Shown: in pieces, positions 45,266-54,139 of the stretch
Numbering within the stretch: the first letter of the stretch is position 1
Layout: each line of letters opens with the position of its first letter
Origin: Bacillota bacterium
GTDB lineage: Bacteria; Bacillota; Clostridia; Lachnospirales; Lachnospiraceae
Reading direction: 5' to 3'
DNA: 56,002 nucleotides
Assembly: GCA_023411225.1 (NCBI GenBank)
Contig: JAEYPA010000084.1
Span: 1 to 56,002, forward strand
Notes under the pieces: generated by a model
Database searches by the model: none
Told to the model about the DNA's origin: nothing
The model's input: the letters and a program-made list of their open reading frames with translations, nothing else
Position numbers and translations under genes: made by a program

Positions 45266-46213
45266 TTACATATTATCTTCGTTTTTGCTTAACAATAGAA
45301 CTAGAATTATCAACGATCCCTTTACAATATTTTGCACGCCAACAGAGAAATTAGCTATTTGCATAGCTGTCATTGCTAAACATAAAAACAAAGCTCCAAA
45401 TACGGTTCCACCAGGAACAGCCCTTCCTCCTGATGCCAGGGTTCCACCAATTACTACACTACCAACTGTATCAAGCATATAGGAGTCACCCATTCCCAAA
45501 AATGCACCTCCAACTCTTGCTGATAACAAGTATCCAGTAAGAGCAGCTAATGCAGCACTAAAAACATAAGCAATAATTTCAACCTTATTTACTTTAATAC
45601 CAGCAAGAGCAGCCGCCTTCTTATTTTGTCCTAATGCAGTAAGAGCTTTACCATAAGTAACCGTCTTGAACAATAAAAAAACTAGGATTGCAATAACTAC
45701 AACAATAAAACATACAATAGGGATTCCAAAAATTCTTATTTTAGTAATACTCTGCAGGATACTACATACTGTCATAGCATTATATTGACGATTATATAAT
45801 GAAACAGCACTCGATACAATATATCCCATTGCAAGTGTTGCAACCATAGGTGTGATTCTCATATAAACTACTAAGACACTATTTAGCACTCCAATTAGCA
45901 TTCCGACTAATAAAACAATTAGTAATACCGGAAGAGCTCTACTATTATTTCCATTTATCATTCCCATTGTTAAAAAGGCTGATAATGTTATGACATTAGG
46001 AATTGAGAGATCAATAGCACCGCGCCCAGTTGTCATAACAATCATCTGTCCTAGTGCTGCTATTGTCAAGAAGGATGCAGAAGTAAAATTTGCTATAAGA
46101 CTACTTATATTTAAGCTACCGCTAATAATGCACATGACAACCCACATCACAAATGCTCCTTGAGCAGCCCAAACCCAATGATATTGTTCTAAACGGGTTT
46201 TTATTTTACTCAT
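45266..46213 (-). CDS. CUT2 sugar ABC transporter permease
   Basis: 315 aa from the ATG at 46213 (AAGGAGGAG), overlapping the upstream stop as ATGA; the frame to 46351 is not used. RbsC-like with about nine helices: MTTGRGAIDLSIPNVITLSA near residue 65, ALGQNKKAAALAGIKVNKVEI at about 205, TVGSVVIGGTLASGGRAVPGG at about 265. It pairs with the permease half of the fused ATPase-permease. Confidence 0.9.
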   Translation of the reverse strand: MSKIKTRLEQYHWVWAAQGAFVMWVVMCIISGSLNISSLIANFTSASFLTIAALGQMIVMTTGRGAIDLSIPNVITLSAFLTMGMINGNNSRALPVLLIVLLVGMLIGVLNSVLVVYMRITPMVATLAMGYIVSSAVSLYNRQYNAMTVCSILQSITKIRIFGIPIVCFIVVVIAILVFLLFKTVTYGKALTALGQNKKAAALAGIKVNKVEIIAYVFSAALAALTGYLLSARVGGAFLGMGDSYMLDTVGSVVIGGTLASGGRAVPGGTVFGALFLCLAMTAMQIANFSVGVQNIVKGSLIILVLLLSKNEDNM

Positions 46214-48663
46214 TTCTTCTCCTCCTTCTTGAAAAGTCTTAATGAAAGAATAATAATAAGTAGCAACCCTTGAACAGCAGCTGTCAAATCTGTACTTATG
46301 TGTAAGAAACCTAATAAAATGGTTACCAAAGATAAAGTTAACGCACCACAAGCAGCTCCAATATGATTAACCCTTCCACCTATTAAAGTCCCGCCACCGA
46401 GAATAACTGCAGCAACGGTCAACAATGTATATGAATTCATTGCTTCTGCATCAGATGAGTATGTAATTGCTGTAAAGGCCATTCCACCGACAGCTGCAAA
46501 TACAGCAGCGCAAAGATATATACTTACAAAAGCCTTCTTTTTAGACCAACCACTACGAATCATGGATATTTCATTATTGCCAAAACCTTTCAAAACTGTC
46601 CCGTATTTAGATCTATAGATAGTTGAAGCAATAAGCACTACTACTATTGCAATATAGACAACATTAGAAACCCCGAAAAGACTTCCATTAAATATTGTTG
46701 TCAATAATTGAGGCGAATTCCCACCCGGCATATTCTGCAATACCAGTGCAGAGCCTGTCCAAACAAAAGACCCTCCTAGTGTTACAATAACTGCCGGAAT
46801 ATTTCGTACACATATTAACAAACCCATTAATGAATATAACACAAGAGAGATTATTATACATAGAAGTCCTGATAAAGGGTTTTCACACAGTATTGTTGCA
46901 GTAATAACGCTTATCAAACCCATAAAATTGCCTATACCTAAATCAGTATGACTCAATCCAATAATAAAAACTTGTCCTAGTGTTGCAATGATAAGTGGCA
47001 AAGAGCCACTTATCAATAATTCAACACCAAAAATAGTAAATGTAGATTTTTGAATCAAACCACATGCTATGTACATCACTGCTAAAGATAACACCGGAAT
47101 TGTAAAACTCGGTATTTTTTTGTTTCTCTTAGCATTTACATCTGTTTTCTTTACTTCAACCGCTTTAAATGATGCCTCTATGATTGAATCTTTGCTAATG
47201 TCCTTATGATTAAGTTCTTTAACTATCAAACCATAACGAACAACAAATACTCTAGAACAGATATCTAATTCTGCATCATCAGAACTATACCATATTACAA
47301 GTTTCCCTCTTATAGCCATTTCATGAAAAAGGTTATATAGCTGTCGTTTTGTATCAATATCAACTCCACGAGTAGGATCATCTAATATGATTATATCTGC
47401 ATCAGCTAATAATGCTCTTGCTATTAATACCTTTTGTTGGTTTCCACCTGATAAGCTTGTAATATCTGCCTTAGGCGACTCTCCTTTAATTTTAAGCTGG
47501 TCGTATATATTTTTTGATTCAATTAGGGTTTTCTTTTCAGAAAAGACTTTAAACAAAGGGCCTTTCACTTTAGAAGTTATAGATATATTGTCCATAATTG
47601 ACCAAAGAGAAAAATTGCCTTCTTCTTTTCTATTTCCAGTTACATATGCTATACTACCACATTTCTTAACACTATTACGCAATGCAAACGGCGTACTAAA
47701 TATAACTTTTAGTAATTCCCTTTGACCATTACCTTCAAGGCCCGCAATACCTATAACTTCTCCTCCGTAAACATTAAGACTAATATTACGAAGCATACCA
47801 TGGGACGCATTAGATATTTGAACTAAAGTGTTCTTATTTATATCAGGCAGTATTTCGGTTTCTTTTTTCTCAATTTTCCCATGATTTAGTTCTACTGGAT
47901 TCTCACTGGCTCCCATTGTACTAATCAAAAATTCTTCCGTTACATCTAATGTATTACCATTCCAAACTAATGTGCCATTCTTTAAGATACATATTTTATT
48001 AGTTATCTCCATAATTTCAAACAATCTATGTGAGATATATATAAACGTGATTCCTTCTGAAGATTTCCTTTTTATATACTCTAATAATTGGTTTGTCTGT
48101 TTTATTGGCAACGATGAAGTCGGTTCATCTAAGATTAATAATTTTAAGTTTGGATCAGTAAATGCACGCGCTATCTCAACCATTTGCTGTTGTGCAATGG
48201 ACAGTTCTGACAATTCACAAGTAACGTCTATACCATTATCCGGAAACACTTTATTCAATTGTTCTTCAGCTAATTGAATGGCTTTTTTTCTCCATCTAAT
48301 CTCTTTAGAAAATAAAGTATTTAATTCCACATAAAAGTTTTCATATACTTTTAAATTTTCACATAAAGATAACTCTTGATAAGCAACCCTAATTCCCATA
48401 TTACTCGCATCCGAAGGCGAATATTTTCTCCAGTTAATATCTTGATTATCCATAGACATCTGGCCTACATTCGGTATAGTCACTCCAGATATAATTCGCA
48501 TAAGAGTACTTTTCCCAGCACCATTTGCGCCAACCAATTCAAGAATAGCTCCTTTACCAAGTTTCATGCTAATATGGTTGTTAGCTGTAGTATTACCATA
48601 GATTTTTACAATATCTTTCAGTTCAAGAAAAGTATTGTTTTCTGACGATATTATAGTTTTCAT
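46210..48663 (-). CDS. Fused CUT2 ABC transporter ATPase-permease
   Basis: 817 aa. Residues 1-495 are a complete RbsA-type double ATPase (NBD1 Walker A GANGAGKST, signature LSIAQQQMVEIARAF, Walker B LLILDEPTSSL; NBD2 degenerate Walker A GLEGNGQRE, signature LSGGNQQKVLIARALL, Walker B IIILDDPTRGVD). After a basic linker (about 510-525, DVNAKRNKKIPS), residues 525-815 are an RbsC-type permease (GLSHTDLGIGNFMGLISV; GFGNNEISMIRSGWSKKKAFV; AVILGGGTLIGGRVNH). Normally these are two genes. The frame is continuous with no stop, so the fusion is real in the sequence. It would import an apionate-like or branched-sugar substrate with the binding protein upstream. Confidence 0.92.
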   Translation of the reverse strand: MKTIISSENNTFLELKDIVKIYGNTTANNHISMKLGKGAILELVGANGAGKSTLMRIISGVTIPNVGQMSMDNQDINWRKYSPSDASNMGIRVAYQELSLCENLKVYENFYVELNTLFSKEIRWRKKAIQLAEEQLNKVFPDNGIDVTCELSELSIAQQQMVEIARAFTDPNLKLLILDEPTSSLPIKQTNQLLEYIKRKSSEGITFIYISHRLFEIMEITNKICILKNGTLVWNGNTLDVTEEFLISTMGASENPVELNHGKIEKKETEILPDINKNTLVQISNASHGMLRNISLNVYGGEVIGIAGLEGNGQRELLKVIFSTPFALRNSVKKCGSIAYVTGNRKEEGNFSLWSIMDNISITSKVKGPLFKVFSEKKTLIESKNIYDQLKIKGESPKADITSLSGGNQQKVLIARALLADADIIILDDPTRGVDIDTKRQLYNLFHEMAIRGKLVIWYSSDDAELDICSRVFVVRYGLIVKELNHKDISKDSIIEASFKAVEVKKTDVNAKRNKKIPSFTIPVLSLAVMYIACGLIQKSTFTIFGVELLISGSLPLIIATLGQVFIIGLSHTDLGIGNFMGLISVITATILCENPLSGLLCIIISLVLYSLMGLLICVRNIPAVIVTLGGSFVWTGSALVLQNMPGGNSPQLLTTIFNGSLFGVSNVVYIAIVVVLIASTIYRSKYGTVLKGFGNNEISMIRSGWSKKKAFVSIYLCAAVFAAVGGMAFTAITYSSDAEAMNSYTLLTVAAVILGGGTLIGGRVNHIGAACGALTLSLVTILLGFLHISTDLTAAVQGLLLIIILSLRLFKKEEKK

Positions 48664-48696
48664 ACAAAATCTTCCTTTACAAAATCTAATTGTTCA

Positions 48697-49833
48697 CTAG
48701 TTTTCCTTTTGAGATGCTAATATAATATCATTCATAACCATTTCAGGTGTCCAGTCTTTTCCAGCAATAGTACCCGCTTCCAGATTTGCAAATTGATCTA
48801 CATCATCTACCATTATTGTGGATAACGCAAGGGTCATTTTCTTTGGTACATTAACACCATTTAATATATAGAGCGAGGTCCAGAATGCAGCAGATCCACA
48901 TTGTGGCGCAGCCCTCATACTAATTGTGTTATAAGTCTTATTCTTAGACCACCAGTTAAGAAATTCTGCTGAATTATCACCTATAATCATAGGAATTTCC
49001 TTTCCTGCTTGTTCAAACGCCTGAATTATACCAAAGGTGTCTCCACCTTGATTATATACTGCATCTACTTTATCTAAGCTTGGTAATATCTTAGAAAATT
49101 CCTCTTGAGCAACAGTAGAAGAAGCTTCACCTTGTACCGTAGCTACTATATTCATATCCGGATTAGATTTTATTACTTGTTCATATCCCTGTGCCATTTG
49201 CTCGTCTGGGGTCGTTCCTGATACTCCACGCACCATAACAACATTACCTTTTCCACCGAGAGCTTTTGCTACATATGTCCCACAATCTACTCCAAATTTA
49301 ACAAAGTCATAGTCCATTGTATAAGCTTTCTCATTAGTAACAGTTGAATCAAAAGCCACAACCTGAATTCCTGCATTGACCGCTTTATCTATTACACTAT
49401 TCAATGCAGTTGGTGAAGCAGCATTAATACATATAATGTCTACACCTTCTAAAATAAAACTGTTAATTTGTGCAATTTGCGCATTTACCGTATTATCGCC
49501 ATTTTGGATAATAAAATCCTTAATATACCCTTTTTCTTTTGCTTCCTCTGCAACTTTAGTAAAGGAATCCACCATTTGTTTTCTCCAAGTGTTTCCATAA
49601 TATGAATTGGAAAGCCCTATAACCCAATCTCCTTTAGGAGTATCAGTTGTTTTGGATACATCTGTGCTCTGCAAAGGCGTTGTAGATGCACTTTGTTTAG
49701 GCGTTGTAGATGCACTTTGTTTAGGTTTTGCAGAAGATCCTGGTTCCTTATTGTTCTTTTCTGAAGAACAACCTGTAACTGTAACTAATAACATAGCCAT
49801 ACACAAAACTAAACTTAAAATTCTTTTCTTCAT
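48697..49833 (-). CDS. Sugar-binding lipoprotein of the apionate-type ABC transporter
   Basis: 378 aa. Signal peptide and lipobox VTVTGC at residue 22, then a low-complexity tether with a tandem KQSASTTP repeat (about residues 38-55), then a RbsB-type binding fold (WVIGLSNSYYGNTWRKQMVD; DIICINAASPTALNSVI; GVSGTTPDEQMAQGYE; MIIGDNSAEFLNWW). The ligand is inferred from neighbours (D-apionate or D-apiose). AAGGAGG at the start. Confidence 0.92.
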   Translation of the reverse strand: MKKRILSLVLCMAMLLVTVTGCSSEKNNKEPGSSAKPKQSASTTPKQSASTTPLQSTDVSKTTDTPKGDWVIGLSNSYYGNTWRKQMVDSFTKVAEEAKEKGYIKDFIIQNGDNTVNAQIAQINSFILEGVDIICINAASPTALNSVIDKAVNAGIQVVAFDSTVTNEKAYTMDYDFVKFGVDCGTYVAKALGGKGNVVMVRGVSGTTPDEQMAQGYEQVIKSNPDMNIVATVQGEASSTVAQEEFSKILPSLDKVDAVYNQGGDTFGIIQAFEQAGKEIPMIIGDNSAEFLNWWSKNKTYNTISMRAAPQCGSAAFWTSLYILNGVNVPKKMTLALSTIMVDDVDQFANLEAGTIAGKDWTPEMVMNDIILASQKEN

Positions 49834-49857
49834 AATTACCTCCTTAGTGGCTTTTAC

Positions 49858-50682
49858 CTATTGCCTCAGTTCTTTTTTCAAATATTTAATGCTTTCTTCA
49901 ACCCACATATTTTCTTTGAGCATTGTCTTATGAATGTCTTTCTCCGGTGGCATCCAGTGTTCAAGAATAACACTAAAATCACTTTGAGCATGTTCCCTCA
50001 GTTCATATATCATATCTGGAATATTTAAAAATCCTTGCCCAGCAATTGAACCAATAACCTGTAACCCCATACTATTTGGAACACGTTTTATTTCAAAATC
50101 TTTAACGTGAAAATTTATTGTATATCGTGATAGCGCATCCATTACCTGACGTGTATTCTCTTCACATGAAAATGAATTTACTGTGTCCATAACAATACCA
50201 ATAAAAGGAGTATGCAGTGTTTCAACAATTTTTGCAAATACTGTTGATTTAAATCTATCATGATTTTCAATACCTAAAACAATACTATTTTCTTTTAAAT
50301 ACAGTTGAATTTTACTTAATAAAGATACAATTTCATTAAAATCAGGCTTGTGATCGTCTGTATCAATAACGACCCTTATTATTTTGCTTTGTAGAATATT
50401 AGCAATCTTAATGTATTGTTTTAAATGTTCAGTTTTTATGCCTCTGGTTCCAACTTCAATCATAATGCCATTTTTCTTTGCATAGGTTGACAACCTTTCT
50501 AATTCTTCAATTTCAAGCTTATGCAATGGATAATTATCCGAAATTTGAACCACATTGAGATTTAAATCAACCGCTTTATCAATTAAGTCAAATGCTGTCA
50601 TAGGTTTTGATGGCATGAATCCCGTAACGCCAAATGCATAGGTATAACAATAGGTACCTATTCCTAATTTAATTTCTTTCAT
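49858..50682 (-). CDS. TIM-barrel protein, probable 3-oxo-isoapionate decarboxylase (OiaC type)
   Basis: 274 aa from the ATG at 50682; the ATG at 50697 would overlap apnO by 11 bp and is an alternative. It belongs to the xylose-isomerase-like/AP-endonuclease-2 fold: LGIGTYCYTYAFGV, VVQISDNYPL, IEVGTRGIKTEH, LGIENHDRFKS (about 140), GIVMDTVNSFS (about 168), NFHVKDFEI (about 197), VILEHWMPPE (about 246). Metal ligands Glu/Asp/His/Glu are kept. Next to apnL and apnO homologues, the OiaC role (3-oxo-isoapionate to L-erythrulose plus CO2) is the most economical reading, but the fold alone would also fit an epimerase. Confidence 0.65.
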   Translation of the reverse strand: MKEIKLGIGTYCYTYAFGVTGFMPSKPMTAFDLIDKAVDLNLNVVQISDNYPLHKLEIEELERLSTYAKKNGIMIEVGTRGIKTEHLKQYIKIANILQSKIIRVVIDTDDHKPDFNEIVSLLSKIQLYLKENSIVLGIENHDRFKSTVFAKIVETLHTPFIGIVMDTVNSFSCEENTRQVMDALSRYTINFHVKDFEIKRVPNSMGLQVIGSIAGQGFLNIPDMIYELREHAQSDFSVILEHWMPPEKDIHKTMLKENMWVEESIKYLKKELRQ

Positions 50683-50686
50683 AATA

Positions 50687-51544
50687 TTACCTATCATTCA
50701 ACTCATGTGTAATTTCATAAACACTTTTTTGTACAGCCACTATGTTCATGATGTTTTCAATCCAGTTAGGTTTAAAAATGATATCCATTGCATTCTTTAA
50801 TGCAAGATTAGCTCCATCCGAGAAAGGAAAGCCTGCATAATCAAATAGCACTCCAAATTGAACCTTTAAATGTCCCATTACAAAAGCCATAACTGCTTCC
50901 TTTGGCACGCCCTGTGTTATACATGCATCAACAGCCATACGCATTCCTTTAACCAAAGGTGCTGTTATAGATTCAACTAGTGCTGGCTCAAGTAGAATCA
51001 TCTGATCAATTGTTACTCGATAACATTCCTTTATTGGCTTAAACATTACTCTTGCAAATTTCGCATTTTCTTCATAATCTGCGTCACTACCTTGGTGAAT
51101 TGCACACACAAGGTCCATCTTAGAAGCACCGATTCCACCAAACCAATCCTTTTGAGCTTCTAAACTTAGATTATCTTCAAAAGCAAACAGTGGTGGATGA
51201 CAAGGATGAACAACAAAATACTTCAAATCCTCTCTAATCATCATTACTTTTCCATAATCCGCTGCAGGATCCAAACCTATTGCCGTTGATCCTGTTTTCA
51301 TCATTGGTATAGCTATTTCTGACACCTTTCCTATTAAGATATCTGGAACTGCAAATATTACAGTATCTACCTCCCTTAAAGGTTCATAAGAATCAGTTGG
51401 TTCTACCCCCAAATCCCTAAGTTTTTGCTGGCCTTGTGGACTAATCTCAATATAAGAAATGGAATATTCCTTCTCATCCTTTACATTGGCTGTTACTCTA
51501 CAACCCATTTTTCCACCTGCACCTAATATAGCTACTTTCTTCAT
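50687..51544 (-). CDS. apnO: Probable D-apionate oxidoisomerase (ApnO family)
   Basis: 285 aa. N-terminal Rossmann loop MKKVAILGAGGKMGCRV, then DTVIFAVPDILIGKV, STAIGLDPAADYG, YFVVHPCHPPLF and a helical C-terminal domain resembling phosphogluconate-dehydrogenase C-domains. This matches the oxidoisomerases that convert D-apionate to 3-oxo-isoapionate with migration of a hydroxymethyl group. 6 bp after apnL and overlapping or adjacent to the TIM-barrel gene. Confidence rests on motif and gene order, not a search. Confidence 0.75.
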   Translation of the reverse strand: MKKVAILGAGGKMGCRVTANVKDEKEYSISYIEISPQGQQKLRDLGVEPTDSYEPLREVDTVIFAVPDILIGKVSEIAIPMMKTGSTAIGLDPAADYGKVMMIREDLKYFVVHPCHPPLFAFEDNLSLEAQKDWFGGIGASKMDLVCAIHQGSDADYEENAKFARVMFKPIKECYRVTIDQMILLEPALVESITAPLVKGMRMAVDACITQGVPKEAVMAFVMGHLKVQFGVLFDYAGFPFSDGANLALKNAMDIIFKPNWIENIMNIVAVQKSVYEITHELNDR

Positions 51545-51550
51545 GTCGAA

Positions 51551-53404
51551 TCACCTTTCTTTTGAATATTCTATATATAAAACGGAATATGCCTTCAGTT
51601 TTTGCCGGCTATGTACGTCCAGTTTATCCCATATTATATTTTTATTTTCACCTAATTGATTCACTAACTCATCATCAAATAGTACCGCATATCCTTCTTT
51701 ATCAAATGATTCCTTTAATACCAAATCAAATTTAGTATTATTAGCAATAGCTAATCCCTGTTTTGTACCTTTCCTCCATTTTATTTTTGTGAAATATTGT
51801 TCGATATCCACTTGTACATGAGCATTATATAAATAATTAATAAACTCGATGACATAGTATACAGGATAAATGAGATTAGGTGTTGAAGGAAAACTATAAT
51901 CTCTTTCACACACTTCATCTTCCATAAGACCCCTTGGTCCAATTAGTTCAAAGTATGTAGCCCCCTTAATTTGCTCTTTTATGAACATAGCTGCCGATCG
52001 AAATGTCCATGAAGCCAAAAAAAGTGAAGTTTGTCTAATATCTATGGTCTCCGGTACCTCTCCTGGCGCTCTATTGATAATTGAAGTGGCATCTGGATTC
52101 CATCTCATTTTCATTGTTATTGGGGAAACAAAAACTGGTATACCAGCATATATTTCTCTACAACTAATTACATTTGCCTGCTGTCCTTCAATCGTACTCA
52201 TTATAGTCTCATTATTAAAAGCATGAACTTGCGGATTATTCGAATAGGCAATGAAATCTACTTTTTCTTTAATTCTTTCCCTATTAATTTGTGTAAAGAA
52301 TGCATCTGTTCCGGAACCTATCGGAATATTAAGTCGTGATAACTCATTTACTATTGAAGTAAGTCTTGTACTTTCTAATACATTACCCTGTTCTGGATAT
52401 ATTAAAATACCATATATATAATCAATATGTGCGCCTATCAATGTTTTTATATGGTCTAACTCTTTGTCCCATTCATTTGGGCAAAAGAGGACAAGTAATA
52501 GTTTTGTGTTAATCTCTTTTAGTTGGTTTAAAATTACGTATAACTCTTGATAATCTCCCTTAAAACGATATTCATAACGAACATGACCTAAATTTAATTT
52601 CTTTATTTTATCAATTTGATAAGAAGTTAAAGGTTTTTTTATACAGCCTCCAAAATTACATTTATTTTTGCCTGTATATGTATTATCCAAGACGTTATTG
52701 TCATTACTAGCATTTCTTTTCGCAACTTCCCGACCTGTTATTCTAATTCTCTGTTCAAAAGTATCATTTCTATTTACTTCGACGGGAAAAGGATTACTCA
52801 AAGGCGTACAATATGTTTTGAAGGAATGGTCTGTCCAGTTTCTTTGATCTTCCATTTCAAATACGTCTCCGTAAAAATCCAATCGAGCCATAATATTATC
52901 ATTAACCATATACTTCAAAGTCTTGATATCAAAAAACGGTTGAGTTGGTGCAATAAAATATGGAAATATACTTCGTTCTAATGTATTGTCACTATGTATC
53001 ACATCACAAGCTTTACCTCCAAGATATGCAGGATGTAATGCACAAAAACCTAAGCGATTTTTTAAAAAATTTGAATCAGCTGTTCCAACAAATTTAAACG
53101 TTATACTTGAATTTTTTTTACCAATTATCGAGCCATGCCATTTAAAAGCAAATTCATCCTTATTATGAGTTGCATCAAACTCAATACTAAATTCCTGCTC
53201 TTTTTGTCTTACTATACAGTTATTTATCACGTAAGGTATAGTTCCCCAGTTGCAATCTCTCAAGGCAAAATGTATTTCCAACAAGATCAACTTCCCTTGA
53301 TATGAAATATTTAAAAGACGTCCATCAAAAAGCTCAGCCGAAAGATCTCCAGCATACAATCTTTCTCTCTTAGATAACTCATTATTAATTATAGTAGATA
53401 TCAT
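51551..53404 (-). CDS. apnL: Probable D-apionate lactonase (ApnL family)
   Basis: 617 aa from the ATG at 53404 (AAGGAGT at 8 nt); the frame continues to 53455 without a ribosome site. The N-terminal half is beta-rich (WGTIPYVINNCIV; FKFVGTADSNFLKNRLGFCA; LHPAYLGGKACDV), and the middle is TIM-barrel-like (LGHVRYEYRFKGDYQE; IPIGSGTDAFFTQINRERI; FIAYSNNPQVHAFNN). GTDAxFxxxNR and NPQVHAF are features I associate with the ApnL lactonases that open D-apionolactone. No signal peptide, so it is cytoplasmic. First gene of its operon. The family call is by memory of motifs. Confidence 0.7.
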   Translation of the reverse strand: MISTIINNELSKRERLYAGDLSAELFDGRLLNISYQGKLILLEIHFALRDCNWGTIPYVINNCIVRQKEQEFSIEFDATHNKDEFAFKWHGSIIGKKNSSITFKFVGTADSNFLKNRLGFCALHPAYLGGKACDVIHSDNTLERSIFPYFIAPTQPFFDIKTLKYMVNDNIMARLDFYGDVFEMEDQRNWTDHSFKTYCTPLSNPFPVEVNRNDTFEQRIRITGREVAKRNASNDNNVLDNTYTGKNKCNFGGCIKKPLTSYQIDKIKKLNLGHVRYEYRFKGDYQELYVILNQLKEINTKLLLVLFCPNEWDKELDHIKTLIGAHIDYIYGILIYPEQGNVLESTRLTSIVNELSRLNIPIGSGTDAFFTQINRERIKEKVDFIAYSNNPQVHAFNNETIMSTIEGQQANVISCREIYAGIPVFVSPITMKMRWNPDATSIINRAPGEVPETIDIRQTSLFLASWTFRSAAMFIKEQIKGATYFELIGPRGLMEDEVCERDYSFPSTPNLIYPVYYVIEFINYLYNAHVQVDIEQYFTKIKWRKGTKQGLAIANNTKFDLVLKESFDKEGYAVLFDDELVNQLGENKNIIWDKLDVHSRQKLKAYSVLYIEYSKER

Positions 53405-53447
53405 ATTATGTACTCCTTCAAAACAATATTTATATTCGTACATCGGA

Positions 53448-53466
53448 TTAAACATCAGACGTTTAA
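53448..53466. promoter_or_regulatory. Palindromic operator copy 1 (likely GntR site)
   Basis: TTAAACATCAGACGTTTAA, a 19-bp palindrome about an A (one mismatch). It lies just downstream of the predicted -10, where bound regulator would block elongation or initiation. Confidence 0.55.
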
Positions 53467-53479
53467 TGTTTATATGTAT

Positions 53480-53508
53480 ATTATTAATCTATTTTTGCAT
53501 TATGTCAA
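53480..53508 (-). promoter_or_regulatory. Promoter of the apionate operon
   Basis: Minus strand TTGACA (53508-53503), 17-bp spacer, AATAAT (53485-53480), about 75 bp before the apnL ATG; TAATAA at 16 bp is the alternative -10. Confidence 0.65.
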
Positions 53509-53573
53509 CATTTATTTGCGTTATTATATATTATTTACTGTTTTATTGCATTTTTTAGTAGTTTTTACTACAT

Positions 53574-53610
53574 ATTAAGCCTTTAAACATCATATGTTTA
53601 AAGGCTTAAT
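53574..53610 (+). terminator. Perfect 17-bp palindrome containing operator copy 2
   Basis: 53574-53590 pairs exactly with 53594-53610 (3-nt loop), followed by GTTTTT on the plus strand. The core 53583-53601, TTAAACATCATATGTTTAA, matches operator copy 1 at 17 of 19 positions. It could be both a hairpin terminator for transcription from the left and a regulator site upstream of the apn promoter. Confidence 0.5.
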
Positions 53611-53616
53611 GTTTTT

Positions 53617-54139
53617 CCATCTCAAGTTATCATAACACCTAGATTAAATACAACGATTATATATCCTATAAAAATGTATATCATAAGCTTACATAAAATT
53701 TTAACTACAAAACAAATATCCATATTAGAAATTTCTCAATAAACCGGATCGTTTACCATTATGTAGATGAATGAATTATTTATACAGATCAACGTTTATA
53801 AACAAAGCAATTAGCCATAATCGGTTATAGAAGAAACACGAAGCAGAGGCAATACATATCTGACGCAAAAATATTTCGAAGATAATTCTACAAATATAGG
53901 AAATCAATATCCACATCGTTAACCATCTTGAAATTATTTATCCAACTAAAGAAGTAAGACCCTAGAGTTGAGATAGGTCAAAACTTAAATATTAAGTAGA
54001 ATTATTTTGATTTATGGATATGGAAGAGTTTCAACAAAGCAGAATCAGGTGTTCTCTACTCCCGCAGATTTCTTAAGCATTTTAATAAATCCATTTTGCA
54101 ATAGTGTTTCATTAGCTAAAAGTCATACTTTCATCTTCC
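53617..54139. other. Non-coding decayed stretch
   Basis: No frame with a start, ribosome site and recognisable protein. Short plus-strand pieces near 54000-54130 may be the lost 5' part of the integrase pseudogene. Confidence 0.4.

Noticed and set aside
49680..49740. Tandem repeat in the second binding-protein gene as a possible CRISPR or regulatory repeat
   Set aside because: It is an in-frame KQSASTTP repeat in the lipoprotein tether; no CRISPR-like array is present anywhere in the window.
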